A DNA stretch of 64,000 nt from Pseudoalteromonas rubra (GTDB lineage: Bacteria; Pseudomonadota; Gammaproteobacteria; Enterobacterales; Alteromonadaceae), in NCBI RefSeq assembly GCF_005887115.1, contig NZ_PNCJ01000014.1:1-64000 (forward strand), given 5' to 3'. How positions within the stretch are numbered: position 1 is the stretch's first letter; each line of letters opens with the position of its first letter. The position numbers and the translations under genes were made by a program. Below are positions 17,172 through 25,132 of this stretch, piece after piece. The notes under the pieces are model-generated. The model ran no database searches and was not told the DNA's origin. It saw only the letters and a list, made by a program, of their open reading frames with translations.

Positions 17172-17756
17172 TGTTATTTTCCTGTTGTCTTCTTGGTCCT
17201 TTTTTAGGAGCTGGTAATGTATTTATTTGTTACCAAAAGATCAACGATGTGTTTTGCTTTGTCGTGCTTTACTGTTTTAATTTTGTAAATTATTGCTTTT
17301 TGGTGAGTGATTACTCAACAACTGGCCAAATTTGTTTGAGTATGAGTTAAGTGTTTTACTGAAATATGCCAGCAAAGTAATTCGAGATATTTTTTACTCA
17401 TTGGAAAAAAAGGAAATATTTTTAAAGCTATTTGAACTGTTTTCAAACCAGGTTACGACACAGCGCGTCAGCGATGCGGATTGTTAAAAGGTGAATGAAT
17501 TAATCATATGTAACCATCAGCTAGTGAAGAATTTGAATAGTGTGAAAAATGCACTGATAAAAAATAAGAAAAATTTGCGAATGTATACATCCGCTGTGTT
17601 TTTTAAAGCGCAGGGCTAGTGCAACAGGTGTGGTTGGAATAGAACACAGGAGCGTATAAGGGAGCTTTACCGGCAGATCCGGACGAACATAAGATAATAC
17701 GCAGGCACTGTTTATACAGATTTTAAGTTTTTGATAAGTAAGAAGCCGTCAGCTGT
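17172..17756. other. 585-bp AT-rich intergenic region
   Basis: No gene is supported here. The part near 17172 should carry the lipase promoter; an inverted repeat TGGTAA (17212-17217) with TTACCA (17230-17235) lies 40-65 bp before that gene. A perfect 10-bp palindrome ATGTATACAT is at 17581-17590. I see no terminator with a clear U-tract for the TonB receptor gene that ends at 17757. Confidence 0.6.
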
Positions 17757-19949
17757 TTAGTAACTGATATGTACACTCAACTCGACTGTTCTGGGGGCGG
17801 CAATAACAGCCTGCTCGGGATAGAAAATATCGGCCCACGGTACGTACTCTTCGTTCAAAAGATTGCGTACGCTGAGATTAAAGCGGGTGTGTTTAAGCTG
17901 ATAGGCGGCAAACAGGGTAAGCGTCTCATACCGTTTGAAGGTAATTGAATTTTGAAAATTGGCGTAGCGGTCACTGACATGACGTATACCTCCGCCAATT
18001 TCCAGAGGCAATGACAATACCTGATCCCAGCTAAACCAGGCATTGGCAACAATTTCAGGCACATTCGGTGGGGTGTGACCACTGGCATTCACGCCAAAAT
18101 CCGGGTCGACAAAAGACTCATAACTGGCCTTTGTGTAGGCAATGTTGCCGCCGATACGAAAATGGGGCGTTGGCTGACTGGTGATTGCCAGTTCCAGCCC
18201 CCGCGCAACATGGGTCCCTGAGTTACCTACCGTATCATGAGATGTCAGCAGCAGGATGTTACGGCGTGCGATGTCATACCAGGCCGCGGTCAATTCACTG
18301 TGCCAGTCCGGCAGGATGGCTTTTATACCCATTTCGTACTGACGAATATCTGTAAAGTCGAAGTTTTCATTGGCGTTGACCAGATAAATATTGGATCCGA
18401 CCGGGTCATGCCCAGTACTCCAGTGCGTATACAGGCTGAGTGACTCATTGAATTGATAGGTCGTACCTAACTGATAGGCAAGCGGGGTAAAGGTACGCTC
18501 AAAACTTTCATCGACTAGGAATGCACCTGAGTTATCATAGTTGTCTCTGTCCAGTTTAATATGGTCGCGCCGCAGTCCGCCAAACAAACGCCAGTTCGGG
18601 GTCACCGACAGTGTGTTATTAACATACACACCCCATTGCCGGATGTCGGTTGGACTGAGGTGTTTGTCTAAAGCGCCGAACTGACCAGCCACAGGCTCAA
18701 ATAACGAGACGCTGTCTCCTGCGGGAAACCCCCGTTCCCGGCTAAAGTCGGTGGCTTTAAACTCTGCGCCAAAGGTCAGTTGATGCTGCATCCTGCCAAT
18801 CTGATGACGATAAACCCCTTCGAACTGATTGCCATAAAAGGTATGGTCGTGGAAGACAAAAAAACGGTCCCGGTCGACTAGGCCTGTTACGGGGTTAAAT
18901 ACATAGCTTTCAGCGTTTTGCCAGGCGCGGTCTGCTTTGAAGTGAAACAAGGTATTGGTCAGCGAGAGTGTGTCAGTTGGCTGCCAGTTTATACGCAGAC
19001 GAGACCATAAATGTTCCGAGTCTGAACGGCTGTCTTCAACGTTATAGTTGAGGTAGCGGGTATGTTGATCCAGCACCCGGCTGTCGTTGGTAGCGACTAT
19101 GTCGTCCATTGGTTGCTGCGCGGACTGTGCTGGAACAAAAGGCGTGCCCCAATAAGCTGGCAGGTCATCTTCTAGGTAATCAAAACTGAGCAACCAGCTC
19201 AGGTCAGGGGAAGATTGCCAGAGCAGGGAAGTGGTCGCATTTAAGGAGTGGGAATGCGTTTGGTCAACCCAGCCGTCTGACTGTGCTTTGTTTATGTCGA
19301 CCCGTGCTGCACTTTGTGCTGAAACGGGAAGGTTAATGCCGATACCCCATTCTCGGGTATCGAAGCGAGACTGCGAGACAAAGGCTTCCGTGCTGGTGGG
19401 TGCGTCCAGCTGTGGATTTCTGGTCACCATATTGATGACGCCAGACGCCGTTCCCTGACCATACTGCAATGTGGCGGGTCCTTTGATGACCTCTATTTGT
19501 TGCAGAGTAAAGGTATTGTGTGGCCGCATCGTCATGGACGCCGGGCCCAGTTTAATGCCGTCTCGTAAAACCGATACGGAGTCGCGAATAAAGCCCCGCA
19601 TAGCAAAACTGGAAGGCTCTGCGGGTGACTCACCCGATATAACGCCCACCAGATTTTCAACGGCACTGGTCACTGAGGTCAGGCCGCGTGCACGCATGGT
19701 TTTGCGCTCAATCACATCTATGCTGAAGGGCAGGTGCAGTGCGCTCATGTTGAATGGGTTAGCGCTGACAGGGGTGGTTTCCAGATTAAGATCACGCACC
19801 GCGGAGCCTGTCAGGTTCACGTTAAGTAGCTCATCCAGGCTCATTTCAAACAGATCGGCGTTTTCAGCCGCCTGTATGCTGGTAGCAAATTTCCATACGC
19901 AGAGTAACAATAGGGGCTGACTGACACCACGCAGCTTCATTTTTATCAT
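17757..19949 (-). CDS. TonB-dependent outer-membrane receptor, siderophore type
   Basis: A 730-aa precursor with a signal peptide (about residues 1-27). A TonB-box-like acidic segment follows, then a plug domain (about 70-190) with the hallmark VIKGPATLQYG and a SGVINMVTRNP segment, then a 22-strand barrel ending in an aromatic-rich C-terminus (final residues SVHISY). Such receptors import ferric siderophores or other bulky ligands using TonB energy. Local context differs from an iron-uptake operon: the divergent neighbour is a double-glycine-leader peptide gene, followed by a two-component system and an export set. It could therefore recognise a peptide product or its metal complex. No clear Fur box was found. 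The start at 19949 has an alternative ATG three codons in. Confidence 0.88.
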   Translation of the reverse strand: MIKMKLRGVSQPLLLLCVWKFATSIQAAENADLFEMSLDELLNVNLTGSAVRDLNLETTPVSANPFNMSALHLPFSIDVIERKTMRARGLTSVTSAVENLVGVISGESPAEPSSFAMRGFIRDSVSVLRDGIKLGPASMTMRPHNTFTLQQIEVIKGPATLQYGQGTASGVINMVTRNPQLDAPTSTEAFVSQSRFDTREWGIGINLPVSAQSAARVDINKAQSDGWVDQTHSHSLNATTSLLWQSSPDLSWLLSFDYLEDDLPAYWGTPFVPAQSAQQPMDDIVATNDSRVLDQHTRYLNYNVEDSRSDSEHLWSRLRINWQPTDTLSLTNTLFHFKADRAWQNAESYVFNPVTGLVDRDRFFVFHDHTFYGNQFEGVYRHQIGRMQHQLTFGAEFKATDFSRERGFPAGDSVSLFEPVAGQFGALDKHLSPTDIRQWGVYVNNTLSVTPNWRLFGGLRRDHIKLDRDNYDNSGAFLVDESFERTFTPLAYQLGTTYQFNESLSLYTHWSTGHDPVGSNIYLVNANENFDFTDIRQYEMGIKAILPDWHSELTAAWYDIARRNILLLTSHDTVGNSGTHVARGLELAITSQPTPHFRIGGNIAYTKASYESFVDPDFGVNASGHTPPNVPEIVANAWFSWDQVLSLPLEIGGGIRHVSDRYANFQNSITFKRYETLTLFAAYQLKHTRFNLSVRNLLNEEYVPWADIFYPEQAVIAAPRTVELSVHISY

Positions 19950-20055
19950 TCAGAATCATGTTATTAATCTTGTGTTTACTTAGTGTAGTTCAGTATGACC
20001 GACTCGTCCGTAAAGTAGGTTAAGTTGAAGGAAATGAGATTGACTATTGCTAACG

Positions 20056-20078
20056 GTGTGGTTGAATTTTGACCACAC
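20056..20078. promoter_or_regulatory. Inverted repeat in the receptor/peptide divergent region
   Basis: GTGTGGT (20056-20062) and ACCACAC (20072-20078) form a perfect 7-bp inverted repeat with a 9-bp spacer. It lies between the divergent TonB receptor and GG-leader peptide genes, about 90 bp from the peptide start. An operator is plausible by position; no protein is assigned. Confidence 0.35.
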
Positions 20079-20164
20079 ATTCGGATGCTGTTGTCTGAGT
20101 GTGTACTCTGTTGGTGCTGGAGTAAGGCACTGACCAACTCAAAAAACACATGTAAGGACAAGCT

Positions 20165-20332
20165 ATGCAACTCAAACTAAAAAAATCACCAGTTAAAAAC
20201 CTCAGTCACAAAACGCTGGATACGCACAACACTCAGGCTATCGCCGGTGGTAATGGCCCCAGTGCCAGCAACCCCATTGTCTGCCACAGTTACCCGGTGT
20301 GCTGGACAAAAACCTACTGCTGGACCGCATAA
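20165..20332 (+). CDS. 55-aa double-glycine-leader peptide, RiPP or bacteriocin precursor-like
   Basis: A short gene with a strong ribosome binding site (TAAGGA, 6 nt before the ATG). The product opens MQLKLKKSPVKNLSHKTLD and reaches IAGG at residues 26-29, a classical double-glycine processing site. The 26-residue C-terminal part, NGPSASNPIVCHSYPVCWTK followed by TYCWTA, has three Cys and two Trp and is rich in Thr, Ser and Pro. Basic leaders of the xLKLKKxxxKNLS kind with a GG end are typical of exported or modified peptides. No modifying enzyme (LanB, LanM or radical SAM) and no C39 peptidase is nearby, so the peptide may be unmodified or processed from elsewhere. The next genes are a two-component system and an ABC export set. 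Confidence 0.68.
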   Translation: MQLKLKKSPVKNLSHKTLDTHNTQAIAGGNGPSASNPIVCHSYPVCWTKTYCWTA

Positions 20333-20345
20333 CTGTGCGATACGC

Positions 20346-22193
20346 CTATGCCTGAGTCATCGACTCGGGCATCGCTTGACTAAGATGTTGCGTATGTAAG
20401 GTGAGCCTTAGCGCCAGCCCCGGTGTCATCCTGTGGGCTGTTATCTGGCCTTGCTGAGCACTGACCAGTTGTGCGACCAGCGCAAGTCCAATCCCGGTTC
20501 CCTGAGTCGTGCGGGTTAGTTCACTGCCGCCCCGATAGAATAACTCAAATAGCTTATCGCATTGTTGTTGCGACACACCGGGACCGTAATCGCGGATCTC
20601 CAGTTCTAGTTGGTCGCGATTGTGGTCGTTGCGTCTAAAGGTAATGTCGAGCTGTCTGCGTGCCGGATCGGTGATGCCCTCGGCGGCGAAGAACTTGACG
20701 GCGTTTTCGGTAATGTTAATCACCACCTGCGCAAACGCATCCTGATCAACGAATACTGCGGTTTCGTCAGTTAAAGTGGGCCCAATGGCCATATTCAGGG
20801 TAAAGGCGTGTTTACTTAACAAGGTTGATGTCTTTGAACGAATAATATCGGCCAGCATAGTGACTGGCACGTATTCGGGATTAACCTGACTCAGTCCGTC
20901 GTGATCATGATGATTTAACCGTGTCAGGAGCAGGATATTGTCGATCAGACGGCTTAGCCGCTCACTTTCACTGTGAATAAAGCCGTAATAGTCTTGCCGG
21001 GCATCCGTCGAGACCACAGTACCTGAACGCAGCATTTCGGCATACATACGAATGGCGGTCAGCGGTGTTTTCAGTTCATGGCTGACCGAAGACACAAAAT
21101 TCATTCTCTGCTCTGCGAGCGCCAGCTGTTTAACACTCAGCCGATAAAATCCGTAGCAGGCACCCAGAATTGTCAATATCAGCAACAGGGCAAACACACT
21201 GCTGTACAACATGGTCGGACTCATGGGCAGAGTATGGGTCGTAAAGTGTAATGTGTAGTTGTTAAATGGCCAGCGCAGGGTGTCGCTATATAAGAATTGC
21301 TCACGCAGGTCAGTGGGAATGTCGGTCTGTGCCAGGCGACGTGCAGGCGACTGTGAATGGGTACGTAAAAAATGCACTGGCTCCGGCAGAGCGGTCATTG
21401 CTTTATACAATGTGTTAGAGCCGCTTGAACTATCTGCATCCAGCGTCAGTAAAACCGGGAGGTCAAACTGACTTTGGCTCAGATACTCACTGACAAGGCT
21501 CAGTAAATACGGGTCTCGCCTGACCAGATAACCTTGCAACTTTCGCTGCGTGCCGATTTTGGGCAGGCGGTAGAAAATAAAGTAGCCTGGCACATCAAAC
21601 CACAGCTGGTACAGGCCGCTTTCTTTGCTTAACCCCTGCGACAGCTTGCTCTGCAATGCCTCGGATTTAGACAGGATCTGGTATATGAATTTTGCCTGAT
21701 CGTAACGTTGTTGTAACTCAGGTGAGGCTTTCTTTCGCTCTGAATCTGGATTAGCAATGTCCTTATTCGACAGGGGCTCTGGCCAGATTGGACTATTGAA
21801 CCGACCCTGTGCATCAAACTGAAAATAACCGACCAGCCCCTGAATAGGGCGGGTGGCCGTTGGTCTGGCAGGATCCAGATGTGACAGTACGGAGGGCATC
21901 TGCAGGGTTTCGTCGGTGAGTGGGTTATACACCGCCTGATAGTAGTCAAATGCGTTGACTGGCAGCGCATCGGTCAGTAGCCGGCGTTTAAACATCTTAC
22001 GGTCAATTTGTAATATCAAGTGACGAGCCTGTTCCTGATAGGTGTTCAGTTGGTTCTGTTTAAGCTGTGCAAAACCAAAGTAGAGCAAAATGCTTAGTGG
22101 TACTAACAGGCAAAATAAAAAGGTACAGGCTTGCCAACGCAGTCGTTGTCTGCGTTGTGCATAGCTCATAAGTTGATTATCTTTAAACCACAT
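20346..22193 (-). CDS. Membrane sensor histidine kinase, OmpR-system partner
   Basis: About 615 aa from the chosen ATG at 22193, which begins 10 bp after the regulator stop; an upstream in-frame start at 22235 would overlap that gene. An N-terminal helix (about residues 20-40) and a second near 330-350 bracket a periplasmic sensor of roughly 290 residues with no domain I recognise. The kinase core has phospho-acceptor His in SVSHELKTPLTAIRMY, N box ITENAVKF, G1 DYGPGV and G2 GTGIGLAL. It phosphorylates the PhoB/OmpR-type regulator encoded immediately upstream in the same operon. The gene ends 14 bp from the stop of the plus-strand GG-leader peptide gene, which suggests that the peptide, or the stress it causes, is the signal. 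Confidence 0.88.
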   Translation of the reverse strand: MWFKDNQLMSYAQRRQRLRWQACTFLFCLLVPLSILLYFGFAQLKQNQLNTYQEQARHLILQIDRKMFKRRLLTDALPVNAFDYYQAVYNPLTDETLQMPSVLSHLDPARPTATRPIQGLVGYFQFDAQGRFNSPIWPEPLSNKDIANPDSERKKASPELQQRYDQAKFIYQILSKSEALQSKLSQGLSKESGLYQLWFDVPGYFIFYRLPKIGTQRKLQGYLVRRDPYLLSLVSEYLSQSQFDLPVLLTLDADSSSGSNTLYKAMTALPEPVHFLRTHSQSPARRLAQTDIPTDLREQFLYSDTLRWPFNNYTLHFTTHTLPMSPTMLYSSVFALLLILTILGACYGFYRLSVKQLALAEQRMNFVSSVSHELKTPLTAIRMYAEMLRSGTVVSTDARQDYYGFIHSESERLSRLIDNILLLTRLNHHDHDGLSQVNPEYVPVTMLADIIRSKTSTLLSKHAFTLNMAIGPTLTDETAVFVDQDAFAQVVINITENAVKFFAAEGITDPARRQLDITFRRNDHNRDQLELEIRDYGPGVSQQQCDKLFELFYRGGSELTRTTQGTGIGLALVAQLVSAQQGQITAHRMTPGLALRLTLHTQHLSQAMPESMTQA

Positions 22194-22203
22194 AGTGATG
22201 CCG

Positions 22204-22893
22204 TTACTGAGTGTATAACTGATAGCCTTCACCACGATGGGTGACCAGATGGCGTGGTGACTTAGGATCCTGCTCTATTTTTTTGCGCAACTTGGCAATA
22301 TGAATATCGACCGTGCGCGTATCTATGTCCCCTACGGTTTTATAGCCCCAAACCTGATGTAATAGCTCATCACGACTGACGGGTTTGTTCTGACGTAGCA
22401 GGTAACTCAATAAACTGACCTCACGACGCGTGTATTTGACGGGCAGCTGATAAGAGGTTCCGGTCAGTGTGTGCGGACAAACACTGACGTTTTTGCTCAG
22501 GATCAGCGCTTCTTCATGCTGGTTCCAGCCCGAGCGGCGTACCAGCGCATTGACGCGCAATACCAGTTCCGAGGTTGAAAAGGGCTTGGCCACATAGTCA
22601 TCGGCGCCGAGGCTCAGGCCATTGATAATGTCCTGCTCGGTGCTTTTGGCCGTCAACATCATAATGGGTTGAGTTGCAGAGGTTTGTCTGAGCACTTCGC
22701 AGATCTCAAAGCCGCTCATAGATGGCAACATGACATCCAACAAAATACAGGCATAGTCGTTCTGTTGTGCTCGTTTAAGACCTTGTACGCCGTCTATTTC
22801 ACTGTCGACGTCATAGCCATGAAAAACAAATAAATCGGTCAGACCACGCAGGATGGCTGGTTCATCTTCTACGATCAGCAGGGTGGGTTTCAT
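22204..22893 (-). CDS. Response regulator, OmpR/PhoB family
   Basis: A 229-aa two-domain regulator. The receiver has E9/D10 (LIVEDE), phospho-acceptor D53 (LLDVMLP), T81 and K103 (VAKPF). The C-terminal winged helix includes the region YTRREVSLLSYLL and the recognition segment VDIHIAKLRKKI, with a wing ending HRGEGYQLY. It is the first gene of the regulator-kinase pair and is transcribed away from the second adaptor/ATPase/permease operon, whose promoter region it shares (22894-23069). The likely targets are that operon and possibly the peptide gene. Confidence 0.92.
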   Translation of the reverse strand: MKPTLLIVEDEPAILRGLTDLFVFHGYDVDSEIDGVQGLKRAQQNDYACILLDVMLPSMSGFEICEVLRQTSATQPIMMLTAKSTEQDIINGLSLGADDYVAKPFSTSELVLRVNALVRRSGWNQHEEALILSKNVSVCPHTLTGTSYQLPVKYTRREVSLLSYLLRQNKPVSRDELLHQVWGYKTVGDIDTRTVDIHIAKLRKKIEQDPKSPRHLVTHRGEGYQLYTQ

Positions 22894-22964
22894 CTTGTTG
22901 TTATTCCCTTTTTAGTCGCGGCCAGTGATGTGAAAAATCTAGCTGGCCCGGCGCCAAAGTGCAC

Positions 22965-22980
22965 GTAAACTTTTGTAAAA
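22965..22980. promoter_or_regulatory. Possible OmpR-type direct repeat in the divergent promoter region
   Basis: GTAAAC (22965-22970) and GTAAAA (22975-22980) repeat with a 10-bp period, as OmpR/PhoB-type regulators often bind. They lie about 90 bp upstream of the adaptor gene start and 70 bp upstream of the regulator's own start. The repeat is short and could be chance. Confidence 0.25.
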
Positions 22981-23069
22981 CCTGCGCCGTTTTATTTTAC
23001 ATAGCTTGCCTGTTGTCACGCCCATACGCCCTCTAAAGTAGACTGCATCGTCCCGTTGGAGAAGTCACC

Positions 23070-24347
23070 ATGGATATAGTGAGAACGAAAAAAAGCCCCC
23101 TGTTAAGACATAAAGGCAAAGCGATGAGTGCACTGGGCTTGGTTGTGATGACCTGCTTGGCTGTGTTTTTTAACCGCCATACTAGCGCGACCAACCTGGT
23201 AGATAAAGCCCCGTTGTTGATTGATACCGTTCGCCGGGGCGAGCTAAAAGTCACGGTACGAGGCAGCGGCGTGCTGGTACCTGCTCAGATCCGTTGGATA
23301 ACGACTCCGGTAGATGGCCGGGTGGAACAGGTATTTAAGAAAGCCGGCGCACAGGTAAAGCAGGGGGATGTACTGCTGCAACTGAGCAATCCTGAACTGA
23401 AAGAGTCTCTTGATCAGGCGCGTTGGCAGTTACAGGCGCTTGAGGCAGAGATCCATGCGGAGCAGGTGACACTGGAGTCTGCTTTGCTTGACCAGGAAAT
23501 TGCCGTAGTTGATGAAAAGCTGAATCTTGAACGTGCCGAACTGACCCTGGCTGCCCAGGAAAAGCTACTGGCCCAGGGGATCGTTGCTGTCTCTAAGATT
23601 GACTTTGAAGAAGTCAAAATCAATGTTGCCCAATTTCGCCAGCGTTTTTTACTGGAGCAGCAGCGCCTTGATAAACGACGCGAAAACCTGGCTGCGCAAT
23701 TACGCGCTGGTAACGCGAGGCTTAACAGCGTGCGCAAGCAGGTCGAGCGCATTGAACACCAAGTGAACGGGCTCACAGTAATCGCCACCATGGACAGTAT
23801 TGTGCAGGCCATGCCATTGGAGCCCGGGCAGCAGATCCGTGCCGGGAGTAACCTTGCCATGCTTGCCAGAAATGACCAGTTTGTTGCCCAGCTGCGCATA
23901 CCGGAAAGCCAGATCAAAGATGTGCAGATTGGCCAGGCTGTTGTGCTGGATACCCGGGCAAGTCAGATTAACGGGTCTGTAAAACGTATTGACCCAGCTG
24001 TCAGCGATAGTGCGGTGCTGGTGGAGGTTGCGCTCAGCGGGGAATTGCCGAAAGAAGTTCGCCCGGCCTTAAGCGTGGATGGGGTCATTGAGATTGCAAC
24101 GCTTGCCGATACCTTGTTTGTTAAACGCCCGGTCATGGCCAGTGGATTTAGTCAGGCCAGCCTCTACCTGCTAGACCAGTCTGGCGAGCAGGCTAGCCGT
24201 CAGCCTTTGACATTTGGTCATATGTCCAGCCAGTACATTGAAATTGAACATGGTGCCACAGTCGGCACGCGCATCATTTTGTCGGATACGTCGCACTGGC
24301 AGCATAGCGACGTGCGTTTTAGTCAGCCGTTTTCCGCGCAATATTAG
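23070..24347 (+). CDS. HlyD-type periplasmic adaptor of the second export set
   Basis: A 425-aa membrane fusion protein with one N-terminal helix (about residues 18-36). The first lipoyl half includes GRVEQVFKKAGAQVKQGDVL. A long helical hairpin (about 115-225, rich in Gln, Glu and Arg) follows, and the second lipoyl half includes IVQAMPLEPGQQIRAGS. The beta-barrel and membrane-proximal parts complete the family layout. It has the ribosome binding site GGAGAAG before the ATG. It is the first gene of an operon with the ATPase and permease, divergent from the OmpR-type regulator. It should connect the permease to a TolC-type channel; the cargo could be the nearby GG-leader peptide, by context only. 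Confidence 0.87.
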   Translation: MDIVRTKKSPLLRHKGKAMSALGLVVMTCLAVFFNRHTSATNLVDKAPLLIDTVRRGELKVTVRGSGVLVPAQIRWITTPVDGRVEQVFKKAGAQVKQGDVLLQLSNPELKESLDQARWQLQALEAEIHAEQVTLESALLDQEIAVVDEKLNLERAELTLAAQEKLLAQGIVAVSKIDFEEVKINVAQFRQRFLLEQQRLDKRRENLAAQLRAGNARLNSVRKQVERIEHQVNGLTVIATMDSIVQAMPLEPGQQIRAGSNLAMLARNDQFVAQLRIPESQIKDVQIGQAVVLDTRASQINGSVKRIDPAVSDSAVLVEVALSGELPKEVRPALSVDGVIEIATLADTLFVKRPVMASGFSQASLYLLDQSGEQASRQPLTFGHMSSQYIEIEHGATVGTRIILSDTSHWQHSDVRFSQPFSAQY

Positions 24348-24372
24348 CCCTCACTACACAGGAGTACTGAGT

Positions 24373-25104
24373 ATGTCAACTCAACACCCAAACCATGAAA
24401 TGCTGGTTGAGCTAAACCAGTTGAATAAAGTCTTTGTCAGCGATGATGTCGAAACCTGGGCACTGAACAACATCAATTTGCGGATCTCGAAAGGGGAGTA
24501 TCTTGCCATCACAGGACCTTCTGGCTGCGGTAAGTCGACCTTGCTTGCTCAGCTGGGCTTATTGGATACCGCGACCGATGGCACCTATTGGCTGGCGGGG
24601 CATGATGCCGCACGAATAGATAAAAATGAAAGTGCACGGATCCGAAATAAGGAAATTGGATTTATTTTTCAGGCATTTAATCTAATCAGTGATTTGAGTG
24701 TCGCGGATAACGTCGCCTTACCACTGACATATAGACAGGACCTGAACCGAGAGCAGCGACGTACACGTGTCGCTGCGGCACTTGAGCAAGTGGAGATGGC
24801 CCATCGCGCCAGCCATTTTCCCGCTCAGTTATCTGGGGGGCAACAGCAACGGGTGGCCATCGCGCGGGCCATTGCCGGGGAGCCTGCGATTATTTTAGCG
24901 GATGAGCCAACGGGCAACCTGGATTCCAAAAATGCCGCAGCTGTGATGTCATTGCTAGATACCTTGCACGATAACGGCGCGACGATTTGCATGGTAACCC
25001 ACGATATGTCGTCGGCATTACGTACCGGGCGGATCATCGAAATGAAAGACGGCGCAATTGTGTCGGACAGCCCCACGTCTGCCCGTGCTGCCATTGCAGT
25101 GTAA
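24373..25104 (+). CDS. ABC transporter ATP-binding protein of the second export set
   Basis: A 243-aa MacB/LolD-class ATPase. The start is set at the internal ATG 24373 because AGGAGT lies 7 nt upstream; the longer open frame overlaps the adaptor gene in another frame. Walker A is GPSGCGKST (residues 48-56), the Q-loop reads IFQAFNLI, the signature is LSGGQQQR, Walker B is IILADEP, and the switch His is in MVTHDMS. It is close to the ATPase of the first set at 4796, so the two exporters are distant paralogues under different kinds of regulators. Confidence 0.92.
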   Translation: MSTQHPNHEMLVELNQLNKVFVSDDVETWALNNINLRISKGEYLAITGPSGCGKSTLLAQLGLLDTATDGTYWLAGHDAARIDKNESARIRNKEIGFIFQAFNLISDLSVADNVALPLTYRQDLNREQRRTRVAAALEQVEMAHRASHFPAQLSGGQQQRVAIARAIAGEPAIILADEPTGNLDSKNAAAVMSLLDTLHDNGATICMVTHDMSSALRTGRIIEMKDGAIVSDSPTSARAAIAV

Positions 25105-25132
25105 GTGCTAATTGGCTGAAGAGGAAAAGAGT

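Noticed and set aside
19925-19960. Fur box in front of the TonB receptor
   Set aside because: A partial symmetry (ATnATTC-t-GAATnAT) overlaps the start codon, but matches to the 7-1-7 Fur consensus are too few.
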